Shown here: positions 18,330 to 25,928 of the stretch, in pieces | How positions within the stretch are numbered: position 1 is the first letter of the stretch | Layout: every line of letters starts with the position of its first letter | NCBI RefSeq assembly: GCF_009650605.1 | Contig: NZ_WAJT01000002.1 | Coordinates: 682,001-746,000, forward strand | Direction: 5' to 3' | DNA: 64,000 nucleotides | Source: Labrenzia sp. CE80 | Lineage (GTDB): Bacteria; Pseudomonadota; Alphaproteobacteria; Rhizobiales; Stappiaceae | The notes under the pieces: generated by a model | Databases searched by the model: none | What the model saw: only the letters and a program-made list of their open reading frames with translations | Told to the model about the DNA's origin: nothing | Translations under genes and position numbers: made by a program

Positions 18330-18589
18330 GGCTCAACTCCGAAAGCGACTGCGACGCAATTCCGATTGTCTTCGGGAACGAGGTCGGAACTGGTAAACAT
18401 CTTGTTAATACCGTTTCCTTAGCCAAGCGTCCACGCAAAGCCGGGGTCCTAAAGGTCTTCCATGAAGGCGTGGTTAATTGTGCTTGTCAGATTTGCTGTA
18501 ACCCTGAGGGCATGGTAGAAAATCTCACACGCCCTGAGCGCCCCGCTTGGATGGGTTAGATGTGGCACGAGAGTTGAGGAACTGGATCC
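18330..18589 (+). promoter_or_regulatory. Divergent promoter region, kinase / phasin
   Basis: 260 bases between the divergent kinase and first phasin genes. GAGGAA precedes the phasin ATG and GGAGTTGAG the kinase ATG. I did not find a TTAA-N7-TTAA CtrA box or a TGC-N3-GCA pair here. Confidence 0.35.
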
Positions 18590-18976
18590 ATGGCAAGCGA
18601 CAACGATGGTTTCGAAATTCCCGATCAAATGCGTGACTTTGCCGAAAAGAGCGTAGATCAGGCTCGCAAGGCCTTTGATGACTTCATGAACGTGACCCAG
18701 AAGGCCGTCGAGAACGTGGAAGATTCCACATCGGTCGCCAAGAGCGGTGCAAGCGATGTTAATCGCAAGACGCTGTCCTTTGCCGAAGAACACATGGATG
18801 CGGCCTTTAAGTTTGCACAGCAGCTGGTCCGTGCGAAGGATGTCGAGGAAATGATGGGCCTTCAGCAGACCTATTTGCGCAGCCAGATGGAGGCACTTGG
18901 TGAGCAGGCGCGTGATCTGTCCAGCACGGCCACCAAGGCGGCCCAGGATGTTGCCAAGGCTGCGAAGAAAAGCTGA
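18590..18976 (+). CDS. Phasin family protein
   Basis: A 128-residue, almost wholly helical protein that would coat polyhydroxyalkanoate granules. The sequence is heptad-like and amphipathic, with VDQARKAFDDFMNVTQKAVE and VRAKDVEEMMGLQQTYLRSQ, the latter matching the family core found in alphaproteobacterial phasins. The C-terminus ends in a Lys/Ala-rich tail (AAQDVAKAAKKS). A second phasin follows behind its own promoter and terminator, so the two are expressed separately. Confidence 0.85.
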   Translation: MASDNDGFEIPDQMRDFAEKSVDQARKAFDDFMNVTQKAVENVEDSTSVAKSGASDVNRKTLSFAEEHMDAAFKFAQQLVRAKDVEEMMGLQQTYLRSQMEALGEQARDLSSTATKAAQDVAKAAKKS

Positions 18977-18998
18977 TCGAAGTTTTTTGGAACTCGCG

Positions 18999-19033
18999 AA
19001 CCGGCGTCGGCTTGTGCCCTCGCCGGTTTTTTA
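18999..19033 (+). terminator. Rho-independent terminator after first phasin gene
   Basis: Perfect 8-base stem aaccggcg / cgccggtt, a 14-base loop, then TTTTATT, placed 22 bases after the stop codon. Confidence 0.8.
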
Positions 19034-19096
19034 TTGCCCGCATCGCGTGAGGGAAAGTTGCAATTAACGCAGCGTCTGATTGAAAAAAATTAATTG

Positions 19097-19123
19097 TGCA
19101 GTGCAAAATAATATTGCAATGCA
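19097..19123 (+). promoter_or_regulatory. Two TGC-N3-GCA boxes, probable PhaR operator of second phasin gene
   Basis: Two 9-base elements, tgcagtgca at 19097-19105 and tgcaatgca at 19115-19123, are separated centre to centre by 18 bases, so they lie on nearly the same helix face. TGC-N3-GCA is the type of site reported for PhaR, the polyhydroxybutyrate-sensing repressor of phasin genes. They stand about 110 bases before the phasin start. No phaR gene is visible in the window. Confidence 0.55.
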
Positions 19124-19234
19124 GCAGAGGCTTCTCTATATTGCGTTTGCGGATGACGAGAGGCCTGACACGACGAAGTTTGTCAGACCGAACAGTTCAA
19201 TGATGATCGCATCCGAAATTATGGAGATGACATC

Positions 19235-19747
19235 ATGACAGAGACAACGACCACAGCGAAAGCTGCTCCCAAGGCACGTGCAACCAAGTCCACCAAGGCG
19301 GCTCCGGCCACCCCGTTTGGCGACTTCGAGGCATTTTCCATGCCGAAGATGGAAGTCCCTGCCGCATTCCGTGAAGCGACGGAAAAAGGCATCGAGCAGG
19401 CTCGCGACGCATATGCCAAGGTGAAGACGGCTGCTGAAGATGCGACCGACGTAATGGAAGACACCTTTGAGACTTCCCGTCAGGGCGCGGTTGAGTTCAA
19501 CCACAAGGCTGTTGATGCGGCCAAGGCGAACACCGACGCTGCTTTTACCTTCATCAAGGACGTAATGGCTGCAAAGACTTTGGCGGAAGCGATCGAACTT
19601 CAGTCCACTTTCGCACGTCAGCAGTTCGATGCCCTGTCTTCTCAGGCAAAGGACATGCAGGAATTTGCAACCAAGCTGAGCTCGGATGTGTCGGCGCCTG
19701 TCAAGGACGCTTTTGAAAAGTCCTTCAAGGACATGAAAGCCGCCTAA
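19235..19747 (+). CDS. Phasin family protein (second)
   Basis: 170 residues. An N-terminal Ala/Lys/Thr-rich segment (about 30 residues) precedes a helical phasin domain with VPAAFREATEKGIEQARDAY, AVDAAKANTDAAFTFIKDVM and IELQSTFARQQFDALSSQAK. It is longer than the neighbouring phasin and similar in its central motif, so the two are probably old paralogues with different expression. The Lys-rich N-terminus recalls granule-associated proteins that also bind DNA, but that is only a resemblance. GGAGATGA precedes the ATG. Confidence 0.88.
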   Translation: MTETTTTAKAAPKARATKSTKAAPATPFGDFEAFSMPKMEVPAAFREATEKGIEQARDAYAKVKTAAEDATDVMEDTFETSRQGAVEFNHKAVDAAKANTDAAFTFIKDVMAAKTLAEAIELQSTFARQQFDALSSQAKDMQEFATKLSSDVSAPVKDAFEKSFKDMKAA

Positions 19748-19791
19748 GGTTCTGGTCATATCGCCAGCCATTTGTCGGCATTGAATTCGAG

Positions 19792-19822
19792 CCCCGGAAC
19801 CAGTCATGGTTCCGGGGTTTTT
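19792..19822 (+). terminator. Rho-independent terminator after second phasin gene
   Basis: Perfect 9-base stem ccccggaac / gttccgggg, an 8-base loop, then TTTTTC. Confidence 0.9.
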
Positions 19823-20012
19823 CATTGGCGGCAGAAGGGCTCTGGGGCTTCGTTAGCACTTTTGCACAGGCTCTTGAGAGGTGAGATCAAAGCCGTAAAT
19901 TGCTCCAATTTCACCCTTGTGGACAGTTGGAAAGAGCGTTAGAAGACCCCTTGCAAACGGGGGCCATCACTCATATGGTCCGCGCCACTTCGATACGAAC
20001 GTATCGCGACAT

Positions 20013-20089
20013 GCAGACGTAGCTCAGTTGGTTAGAGCGTCGGATTGTGGCTCCGAAGGTCGGTGGTTCGAATCCACTCGTCTGTACCA
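20013..20089 (+). tRNA. tRNA-His (anticodon GTG), CCA encoded
   Basis: A full cloverleaf is present: acceptor arm gcagacg / cgtctgt, D-loop with gctcagttggttagagc, anticodon loop TTGTGGC on a tcgga/tccga stem, T-arm ggtgg-ttcgaat-ccact, then A73 and an encoded CCA. The base before position 1 is T, not G, and the first pair is G1-U72. This matches the alphaproteobacterial type of histidine tRNA that lacks G-1. Confidence 0.95.
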
Positions 20090-20116
20090 TTTCTCAAAAA
20101 CATCAAATTTGCAGCA

Positions 20117-20659
20117 TTAAGCGCGTGGTAGACTGGCCAGCCGCTTGACCTCGGCCGCATCCAGCTGCGTCGCTTGTCCATATGGATCAAATGGCCGCTT
20201 GAAGGTGAAGGCTCTCGGGCCATCGCCATGATCTGCCAGATACTCATGCCGTTCGACAGCTTCAGCCCAATCCGGCTGATGTCCTGCCTCGACCCACCAG
20301 AGTGCGTATCCGGTCCAGCCGTTTGGCAGAACGTTCCACTCGCGGCCGCGCCGATAGGCGGTCCCGTGTTCACCGTGGTAGGTGCTCGCTGCAATAGCCT
20401 CGACGCTGCTCCAGAGCGAGAGGGTAGACGGCGCCCAGCCATCACCGTTGTCTTTCCAGAACCGGGGAAATACTTGGACGCCCCAACTCGCAGGCCCCGT
20501 GTCGCTGTCATATCCCGAACGCGATAAAAAGCCAGGTGCCTTTTCAAGGGCGGCCAAAACCGAGGGTTCAATCTCGAAGAAGCTGGCGATTTTGGGAGAT
20601 TCCGCCCTGTCGAGAAATTGGCCGAACGTATAGACGGCGAGGTGAAATTGGGCGGTCAT
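20117..20659 (-). CDS. DUF3291 domain protein
   Basis: 180 residues beginning MTAQFHLAVYTFGQF, the characteristic opening of DUF3291. It also has the expected GFLSRSGYDSDTG, tryptophan-rich SLWSSVEAIAASTYHGEHG and an ALWWVEAGHQP segment. The fold is related to monooxygenase-like dimeric alpha+beta barrels; no function is established. The frame extends to a TTG 54 bases further upstream, but the family alignment favours the ATG used here. It is convergent with tRNA-His. Confidence 0.8.
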   Translation of the reverse strand: MTAQFHLAVYTFGQFLDRAESPKIASFFEIEPSVLAALEKAPGFLSRSGYDSDTGPASWGVQVFPRFWKDNGDGWAPSTLSLWSSVEAIAASTYHGEHGTAYRRGREWNVLPNGWTGYALWWVEAGHQPDWAEAVERHEYLADHGDGPRAFTFKRPFDPYGQATQLDAAEVKRLASLPRA

Positions 20660-20857
20660 TGCAGAAGCGAAATTGTCGACATTTGATGGTCTTGCTTTAA
20701 AAATTGTATGCAATTAATAAGATCTTGGCGGTCTGGCCCCGGCAACTTTCATCCTAGGGATGGTTGCTGGCGGCCGGTAGGGGGAAAGTGCTTCCACTTG
20801 CAAAAGGGGCGGCGAGTGTTGCCGAAATTACATAGCAACTGACGGGGGAACGTCCGC

Positions 20858-21685
20858 ATGGAAGACATAAGCCTGGTTTCTTTAGCGCTGCTGGCGGGCG
20901 CATTGCTGGCAACAGGCGTTGTGGCTGGAATTATTGCGGGCCTGCTTGGTGTCGGCGGCGGCATCGTGATCGTGCCGGTGCTCTATTACATGTTCTCCGG
21001 CCTGGGCATTGATCAAGACGTTCTGATGCACTTGGCGGTCGGCACCTCGCTCGCGACGATCCTGGCGACGGGAACATCCTCCGCACGTGCCCATTGGAAG
21101 CGCGGCAGCGTCGATATCGATTTACTGAAAAGCTGGTGGTGGGCGATCGCGCTCGGTGTCATTGGCGGAGCGACACTCGCCGGCAACCTTTCCGGTGGGG
21201 CATTGACGCTGATATTTGGCGTCGTGGCGCTTGTGGTGTCTGCAAACATGCTCTTGCGCAAAGAAGGTTCTGCCATTGCTGAAAAGCTGCCAGGCTCACC
21301 CTTCAAGGAGCTCATGGGCCTTTTGATTGGTGGCATTTCGGTGATGATGGGCATCGGCGGAGGAACGCTCGGCGTTCCCACTCTGACGTTGTTTTCCTAT
21401 CCAATCCGCAAGGCGGTTGGAACAGCAGCAGCCATTGGTCTGATCATCGCGGTGCCTGGCACGCTCATGTCGATCTATTTCGGTTGGGAGGCGGAGGGAC
21501 GCCCGCCGTTCTCGCTTGGGTATGTCAATCTCATCGGCTTCTTCTTGATCATTCCAGCGTCGACCTACGCTGCGCCACTCGGGGCGAAAATTGCGCATAC
21601 AATCGACCCGTCGAAGCTCAAGCTGATCTTTGCGCTCTTCCTCGGCTTTACCGGTTTGCGCATGATTTACGACGTGATGATGTAG
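20858..21685 (+). CDS. TauE/SafE family anion exporter
   Basis: 275 residues, about eight membrane helices. The two internally related halves carry the family hallmarks GLLGVGGGIVIVPVLYYMF and LIGGISVMMGIGGGTLGVPT. Members export sulfite, sulfoacetate or similar organosulfur anions, although many remain unassigned. GACGGGGGAA precedes the ATG. It stands alone, so the substrate cannot be guessed from neighbours. Confidence 0.88.
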   Translation: MEDISLVSLALLAGALLATGVVAGIIAGLLGVGGGIVIVPVLYYMFSGLGIDQDVLMHLAVGTSLATILATGTSSARAHWKRGSVDIDLLKSWWWAIALGVIGGATLAGNLSGGALTLIFGVVALVVSANMLLRKEGSAIAEKLPGSPFKELMGLLIGGISVMMGIGGGTLGVPTLTLFSYPIRKAVGTAAAIGLIIAVPGTLMSIYFGWEAEGRPPFSLGYVNLIGFFLIIPASTYAAPLGAKIAHTIDPSKLKLIFALFLGFTGLRMIYDVMM

Positions 21686-21880
21686 GCGTCTTTGTGGGCC
21701 TTTGGCGTCGATCCATTTCTTGAATGATCTGATCAACGAATATCATTGGTTCTTGAGGCGGTTATCGGCCATTGTAACAATCCGCAAATTAAGCTGGTTT
21801 TATAAACAGCTTGAGTCTTTTGGAAAACGATTGTCGTAGAACCCGCGAGGCGTAAAAGGCCAGCGCGGGAGTAGGCCGTA

Positions 21881-22585
21881 ATGACTGCAAGCCCTCCAGT
21901 TACGATCACCTCCGCAGGCTGCCTGCAAGGCGCGCAGTTCTGTATACCGGCTCTTCCGGGGACCGTTGCGTTTGGTGCTGTCTTTGGAACGGTCGCCGCG
22001 CAGAAAGGGCTGACCTTCGCTGAGACGCTGATGTTCAATTCATTCGTCTTTGCAGGGGCCTCTCAGTTCGTCGCCATGGAGGTCTACACGGCGCCGCTGA
22101 CGTGGGGCGCGGTCTTTGCGATGGTTGGTGTCGTGGCTGCGGTCAACATGCGCATGCTCTTGATTGGTGCGAGCCTGCGCCCCTGGCTGGGGCAAGTGCC
22201 GTCATCGCGAACCTATCCGGCCCTTTTCTTTCTGACTGACATCAATTGGCTGATTGCGCTTCGAGAGTATGACAAGGGCGAGCGCGACTGGGGTATTTTC
22301 CTCGGCAGTGGCCTTTTCATGTGGTGCATCTGGTCGCTGTCGGTGGTGCCCGGGTATTTCTTCGGCAGTCTGGTCAGCGATCCGAAAGCTTGGGGGCTCG
22401 ATGTCGTGATGCCGGCCTTCTTCATCGCGCTGCTTATTCCGCTCTGGAAAGGCAAGCGTCAGACAATAAGCTGGGCAATCGCCGGCGGTGTCGCTGTTCT
22501 GACCTGGTATGAGCTGGACGGCTATTGGGGCATTCTGACCGGTGCCATTTCCGGGGCGCTGGCGGGAGCTTTCCTGGATGATTGA
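21881..22585 (+). CDS. azlC: AzlC family protein, branched-chain amino acid exporter large subunit
   Basis: 234 residues with about five to seven hydrophobic helices. The motifs PALPGTVAFGAVFGTVAAQK, FNSFVFAGASQFVAMEVY and AAVNMRMLLIGASLRPWL are typical of AzlC (YgaZ-like), the large subunit of an exporter for valine, leucine and analogues. GGGAGTAGG lies before the ATG, after a small hairpin (cccgcg / cgcggg, 21842-21869). The last eight bases overlap the start of azlD. Confidence 0.85.
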   Translation: MTASPPVTITSAGCLQGAQFCIPALPGTVAFGAVFGTVAAQKGLTFAETLMFNSFVFAGASQFVAMEVYTAPLTWGAVFAMVGVVAAVNMRMLLIGASLRPWLGQVPSSRTYPALFFLTDINWLIALREYDKGERDWGIFLGSGLFMWCIWSLSVVPGYFFGSLVSDPKAWGLDVVMPAFFIALLIPLWKGKRQTISWAIAGGVAVLTWYELDGYWGILTGAISGALAGAFLDD

Positions 22586-22898
22586 GACAAGTGTTGGCGC
22601 CGATGGCTTGTTTGTTGCGGCCGTCCTGATGATGACGGCTGTGACCTACATGATGAGGGCAGGTGGCTATTGGGTGATGGGGCGGATACCGCTCACGACG
22701 CGTGTTCGAAAGGCACTGGAATCTCTGCCGGGTGCGATCATCGTTTCCACGATCTTGCCCATCGCGTTCAAGGGCGGAGTGCCGGTCGTTCTGTGTATCA
22801 TCGTTTCCGGAACGGCCATGGCGCTCTTGAGAAAAGACATCATCGCGGTGGTGTGCGCCGTTGCAGCCGCCGCTGCCGCTCGCGCCTATGGATTTTGA
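22578..22898 (+). CDS. azlD: AzlD family protein, branched-chain amino acid exporter small subunit
   Basis: 106 residues with four hydrophobic helices. VTYMMRAGGYWVMGRIPLTT and VRKALESLPGAIIVSTILPI are typical of AzlD (YgaH-like). The ATG overlaps the azlC stop as ATGATTGA, so translation is coupled. The 3' end overlaps the convergent APT-kinase/AAA gene by 13 bases. Confidence 0.85.
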   Translation: MIETSVGADGLFVAAVLMMTAVTYMMRAGGYWVMGRIPLTTRVRKALESLPGAIIVSTILPIAFKGGVPVVLCIIVSGTAMALLRKDIIAVVCAVAAAAAARAYGF

Positions 22899-24520
22899 GG
22901 CAAAATCTCGCCGATCACCTCTTTCGCGTTTTTCAGCGTGACAGTCGGTTCATGTACCGCGTCGATGACAGACCAGCTCATGTCACCCAGGTCATAGCTC
23001 AGCTGCAGGTCAACGACCTCCGTTGTGGCGTCTGACGCATCTCCCTGCCTTGCAGAAACGCGTTCCATCAAAGTCTCAGCCGGCGCGTCCAGCCACAGGC
23101 CGCAGAACCTTGCTTCTACCGCTTTTGCGAGTTGTTCGATTCGTGCGCGTTCTTTCTCGTCGGCAAATACAGCATCGAACAGCGCTGAGTGCCCGCTCGC
23201 GAGCGTTGTTTGGAACGCCGTGTCGAGAGCGCCGTAAACTGCTTCAGTCGCTGCACGCGTATAGGCCTCCGGAGGTGCTTTCTGCGTTTCGGACAGACCA
23301 AGCCGTTTCTTGCGCTCGATGTCTGTGCGCAGAACGCGGGCCCCGGGTGCGCGGCCGATGTCCGGCGCGAGCGCGTAGGCAAGAGTGGTCTTGCCGGTGC
23401 CGGAGAACCCGCCGATTGCAACCAGATCCGGCTCGACAGGATCCAGGAAGGCTATGGCCTGGTTGAAATAGGACACGGCTTGTTCTTCTTGCGCACGCCT
23501 GTCCGTTTCATTGTGCTGGGTCTTTGCCGCGCTGGCTGCGATCTTGGCGCGAATGGCAGCGCGCATCATCAAGTAGAATGGAAGAGCGGCGAGGCCTTGC
23601 AATTCGCTTGCGTCTTCGCGCGTGCTGACCGGAAGCTTGTCGAAATAGCGGTTGAAGACCAGGTTTGCCGCCCGACGCTGATCGTTCTCCCACAGGTCCA
23701 TCAGGAGAAAGGCAAGGTCGTAGAGCGTATCCGTTGTCGCCATCGCATCAGAAAACTCGATGGCGTCGAACAGAACCGGTTTTCCGCCCAGCACAACGAT
23801 GTTGCGCATGTGCGCGTCGCCATGGCAGAGGCGGACATGGCCATCCGCGCCGCGTTTCATCAGCAGTGGCTCTATCCGCTCCAGCCAGAGGCGTGATTGA
23901 CGGGTGAGGTGTTCGGCAGCTTGCGGCGGGAAAAGGTCCGGATGTTCGGCAAACGCGACCTCGTTCTGATCGACATAGCTCGCCAATTCTTTGAAGAAGC
24001 CTTGTGTCGCCGTCGGTTTTTTCGGCGCAGCCGCATGGGCGGCCACAAGCATGTTCGCCAGATCATCACATAGGTCTTTGGACAGAGGTCCGTCTTTTGC
24101 CAAATGATCGAGCTGTCTGTCCTGCTCGAAGCGGTTCATGACCACCACCCAGTCGATTGTCTCTCCCGAACCGTCGATGGCAAGATGTCCGTCGGCATCG
24201 CGGGTAATCGGCAGGGCCTCAATGTAGATCTGAGCAGCATTTCGAATGTTGTGGCTGATCTCGCGCTGGCATGCCTCAGCGCGTTTGGCCAGCGTGGAGT
24301 AGTCCAAAAAAGGGAATTTTACTGAGCGCTTGACCTTGTAGGCTTTTGAGCCGGCCAGAAAGACTACATTGGCGTGGGTGTCGATCCTCGCGATGCCTGC
24401 TTGCTCGTCTTTATTGACCGGCATGGTCATCAAAAACGCGAAGACTGCTTCCTGTGAATCGGCATTGGCCATTTGGATCTTTCCCGAACGATGGTCGTTG
24501 ATGACCTGATCAAAGTGCAT
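22886..24520 (-). CDS. Fusion of aminoglycoside phosphotransferase-like and AAA P-loop kinase domains
   Basis: 544 residues. The N-terminal half (about 40-330) is protein-kinase-like, with the catalytic loop LCHGDAHMRNIVV at 231-243 and the metal aspartate in LFDAIEFSD. The C-terminal half has P-loop GGFSGTGKTTLAYALA at 370-385, as in small-molecule kinases of the COG0645 group. This two-domain fusion is conserved in proteobacteria, but its substrate is unknown. A second ATG at 24472 may be the true start. The frame MNRFEQDRQL fits the family linker. Confidence 0.75.
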   Translation of the reverse strand: MHFDQVINDHRSGKIQMANADSQEAVFAFLMTMPVNKDEQAGIARIDTHANVVFLAGSKAYKVKRSVKFPFLDYSTLAKRAEACQREISHNIRNAAQIYIEALPITRDADGHLAIDGSGETIDWVVVMNRFEQDRQLDHLAKDGPLSKDLCDDLANMLVAAHAAAPKKPTATQGFFKELASYVDQNEVAFAEHPDLFPPQAAEHLTRQSRLWLERIEPLLMKRGADGHVRLCHGDAHMRNIVVLGGKPVLFDAIEFSDAMATTDTLYDLAFLLMDLWENDQRRAANLVFNRYFDKLPVSTREDASELQGLAALPFYLMMRAAIRAKIAASAAKTQHNETDRRAQEEQAVSYFNQAIAFLDPVEPDLVAIGGFSGTGKTTLAYALAPDIGRAPGARVLRTDIERKKRLGLSETQKAPPEAYTRAATEAVYGALDTAFQTTLASGHSALFDAVFADEKERARIEQLAKAVEARFCGLWLDAPAETLMERVSARQGDASDATTEVVDLQLSYDLGDMSWSVIDAVHEPTVTLKNAKEVIGEILPQNP

Positions 24521-24610
24521 CGCAGGTTACTTGCGGCCTTTGATCTTTCTCAATGAGAGAATTGCTCATTGTGCCAATGTCCCCTCGAAAGTCGCACCAA
24601 GGAGAAAAAC

Positions 24611-24991
24611 ATGAGCGATTACCCGGCTCTAAAAAAGATCAGGTTGAACCTGGCGCGAACCAAAGACCATCCGAATGGGTCGGCGCAGCACGGCTACGAA
24701 TTTACAGCGCCGCTTGATGACAGCGGCCACATTGATGCCGGTCTTTGGAAAGAGGAGCGGGACCATTGCCGTGTCCGGCGTTTTTGGGGTGGCGAAGAAG
24801 AGGAAATCGGTCATCTGGTCCACCGCCCGGGCGGATCCTGGGCGTTTCACTACGACATCGAGGGTGAAGATGACGATGAAGCAGGCTACCGCTTCGGAAC
24901 ACATGCTTTCCAACCAGGGGAGTATGTCTCGATCAAGGATGAGGACGGTGACTTGTTCACCTTCCAGGTCGTGACGGTTTCGTCTGTTTGA
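24611..24991 (+). CDS. Conserved small acidic protein of unknown function
   Basis: 126 residues starting MSDYPALKKIRLNLARTKDH. It is rich in aromatic and acidic residues, with FWGGEEEEIGHLVHRPGGSW and ENDD-like clusters, and no signal peptide or membrane helix. The C-terminal FQPGEYVSIKDEDGDLFTFQ is probably a small beta barrel. I believe similar proteins occur in other Hyphomicrobiales, but I cannot name a family. AAGGAG lies at optimal spacing; the frame upstream of this ATG has no such site. Confidence 0.7.
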   Translation: MSDYPALKKIRLNLARTKDHPNGSAQHGYEFTAPLDDSGHIDAGLWKEERDHCRVRRFWGGEEEEIGHLVHRPGGSWAFHYDIEGEDDDEAGYRFGTHAFQPGEYVSIKDEDGDLFTFQVVTVSSV

Positions 24992-25076
24992 GTGGACCCG
25001 GTGTGAAATGAAGCAGCTCTTCTTTAATGCCTGACCAGGCGAGACTAGGGAGAAACGTCCGCAGGGGGACGGCGAG

Positions 25077-25109
25077 GGGGGCGTGCGACTTTGTCGGCGC
25101 CCCCTTTTT
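25077..25109 (+). terminator. Probable terminator after the small acidic protein gene
   Basis: Stem gggggcg / cgccccc with a 14-base loop, followed by TTTTTG, 85 bases after the stop codon. Confidence 0.6.
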
Positions 25110-25284
25110 GTGCTTTGAGGTGCGGAATGGCCAAACGGGGCATCTGACCGGTGAATTTGTCTGCAGCCGATGACGAATGCTCTTTCAATGCCTTGCATTC
25201 TGCCACAGCGCTTGGATAACTGTCTAATGTATGCAGTCCAGTGCGGCCAGCGGGGTGCTGCAGGATGGCAAGAGGAAAAGAAGC

Positions 25285-25722
25285 ATGGGTTTTTTTGATT
25301 TCGTAAAAGATGCCGGGAAGAAACTGTTCGGCGACGATGAAGCTGAAACGTCTGGTCCTGACGCGATCGCTGCCGAAGTGGCCGAGCTCGGCCTTGATGG
25401 TGATGTAAAGGTCGAAGTTGATGGCGATACGGTCAAGGTCGCGGGCGCTGCGCCAACGCAGGCTGCACGCGAGAAACTGATCCTGGCGGTAGGCAACGTC
25501 CTGGGAATCTCGAAAGTTGAAGAAGAGATCACAGTCGCCGAAGCCGAGCCGGAAGCCAAGTTTCACACCGTGCAAAAAGGCGACACGCTTTGGAAGGTAT
25601 CTGAAGATGCCTACGGAGACGGATCCAAGTATCAGTCGATCTTTGAGGCCAACAAGCCGATGCTTGCCCACCCTGACAAGATCTACCCGGGTCAGGTTCT
25701 GCGTATTCCGCCGCTCGACTAG
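25285..25722 (+). CDS. BON-LysM protein, Kbp/YgaU-like
   Basis: 145 residues, close to E. coli Kbp (149), with the same opening MGFFDFVKDAGKKLFGDDE and the same order: BON domain about 30-90, LysM domain about 95-145 (FHTVQKGDTLWKVSEDAYGD, ending DKIYPGQVLRIP). E. coli Kbp is a cytoplasmic K+-binding protein, and the lack of a signal peptide here agrees with a cytoplasmic location. Alternative upstream start codons lack the GAGGAAAAGAAGC ribosome site that precedes this ATG. Confidence 0.85.
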   Translation: MGFFDFVKDAGKKLFGDDEAETSGPDAIAAEVAELGLDGDVKVEVDGDTVKVAGAAPTQAAREKLILAVGNVLGISKVEEEITVAEAEPEAKFHTVQKGDTLWKVSEDAYGDGSKYQSIFEANKPMLAHPDKIYPGQVLRIPPLD

Positions 25723-25756
25723 AGGCGCGCAGAATTTACTTAGTCTTGGTTTGACA

Positions 25757-25780
25757 ACGGCCGCGGTGATCCGCGGCCGT
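25757..25780 (+). terminator. GC-rich hairpin after the Kbp-like gene
   Basis: Perfect 10-base stem acggccgcgg / ccgcggccgt with a TGAT loop, 34 bases after the stop. The following TTTGCGTATT is a weak T-tract, so termination may be partial. Confidence 0.65.
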
Positions 25781-25928
25781 TTGCGTATTAGGTGCAGTTG
25801 GATCCGTTTTGGAATGATGTCATTGCCAAATAATGTGGCTTATACCTCTGCCGAGCGCCAGTCACATGGCGTATACAACGAGTGTTGAAACTTCTGACAC
25901 TTGGACATCATGAGGGCAGGGAATAGGA

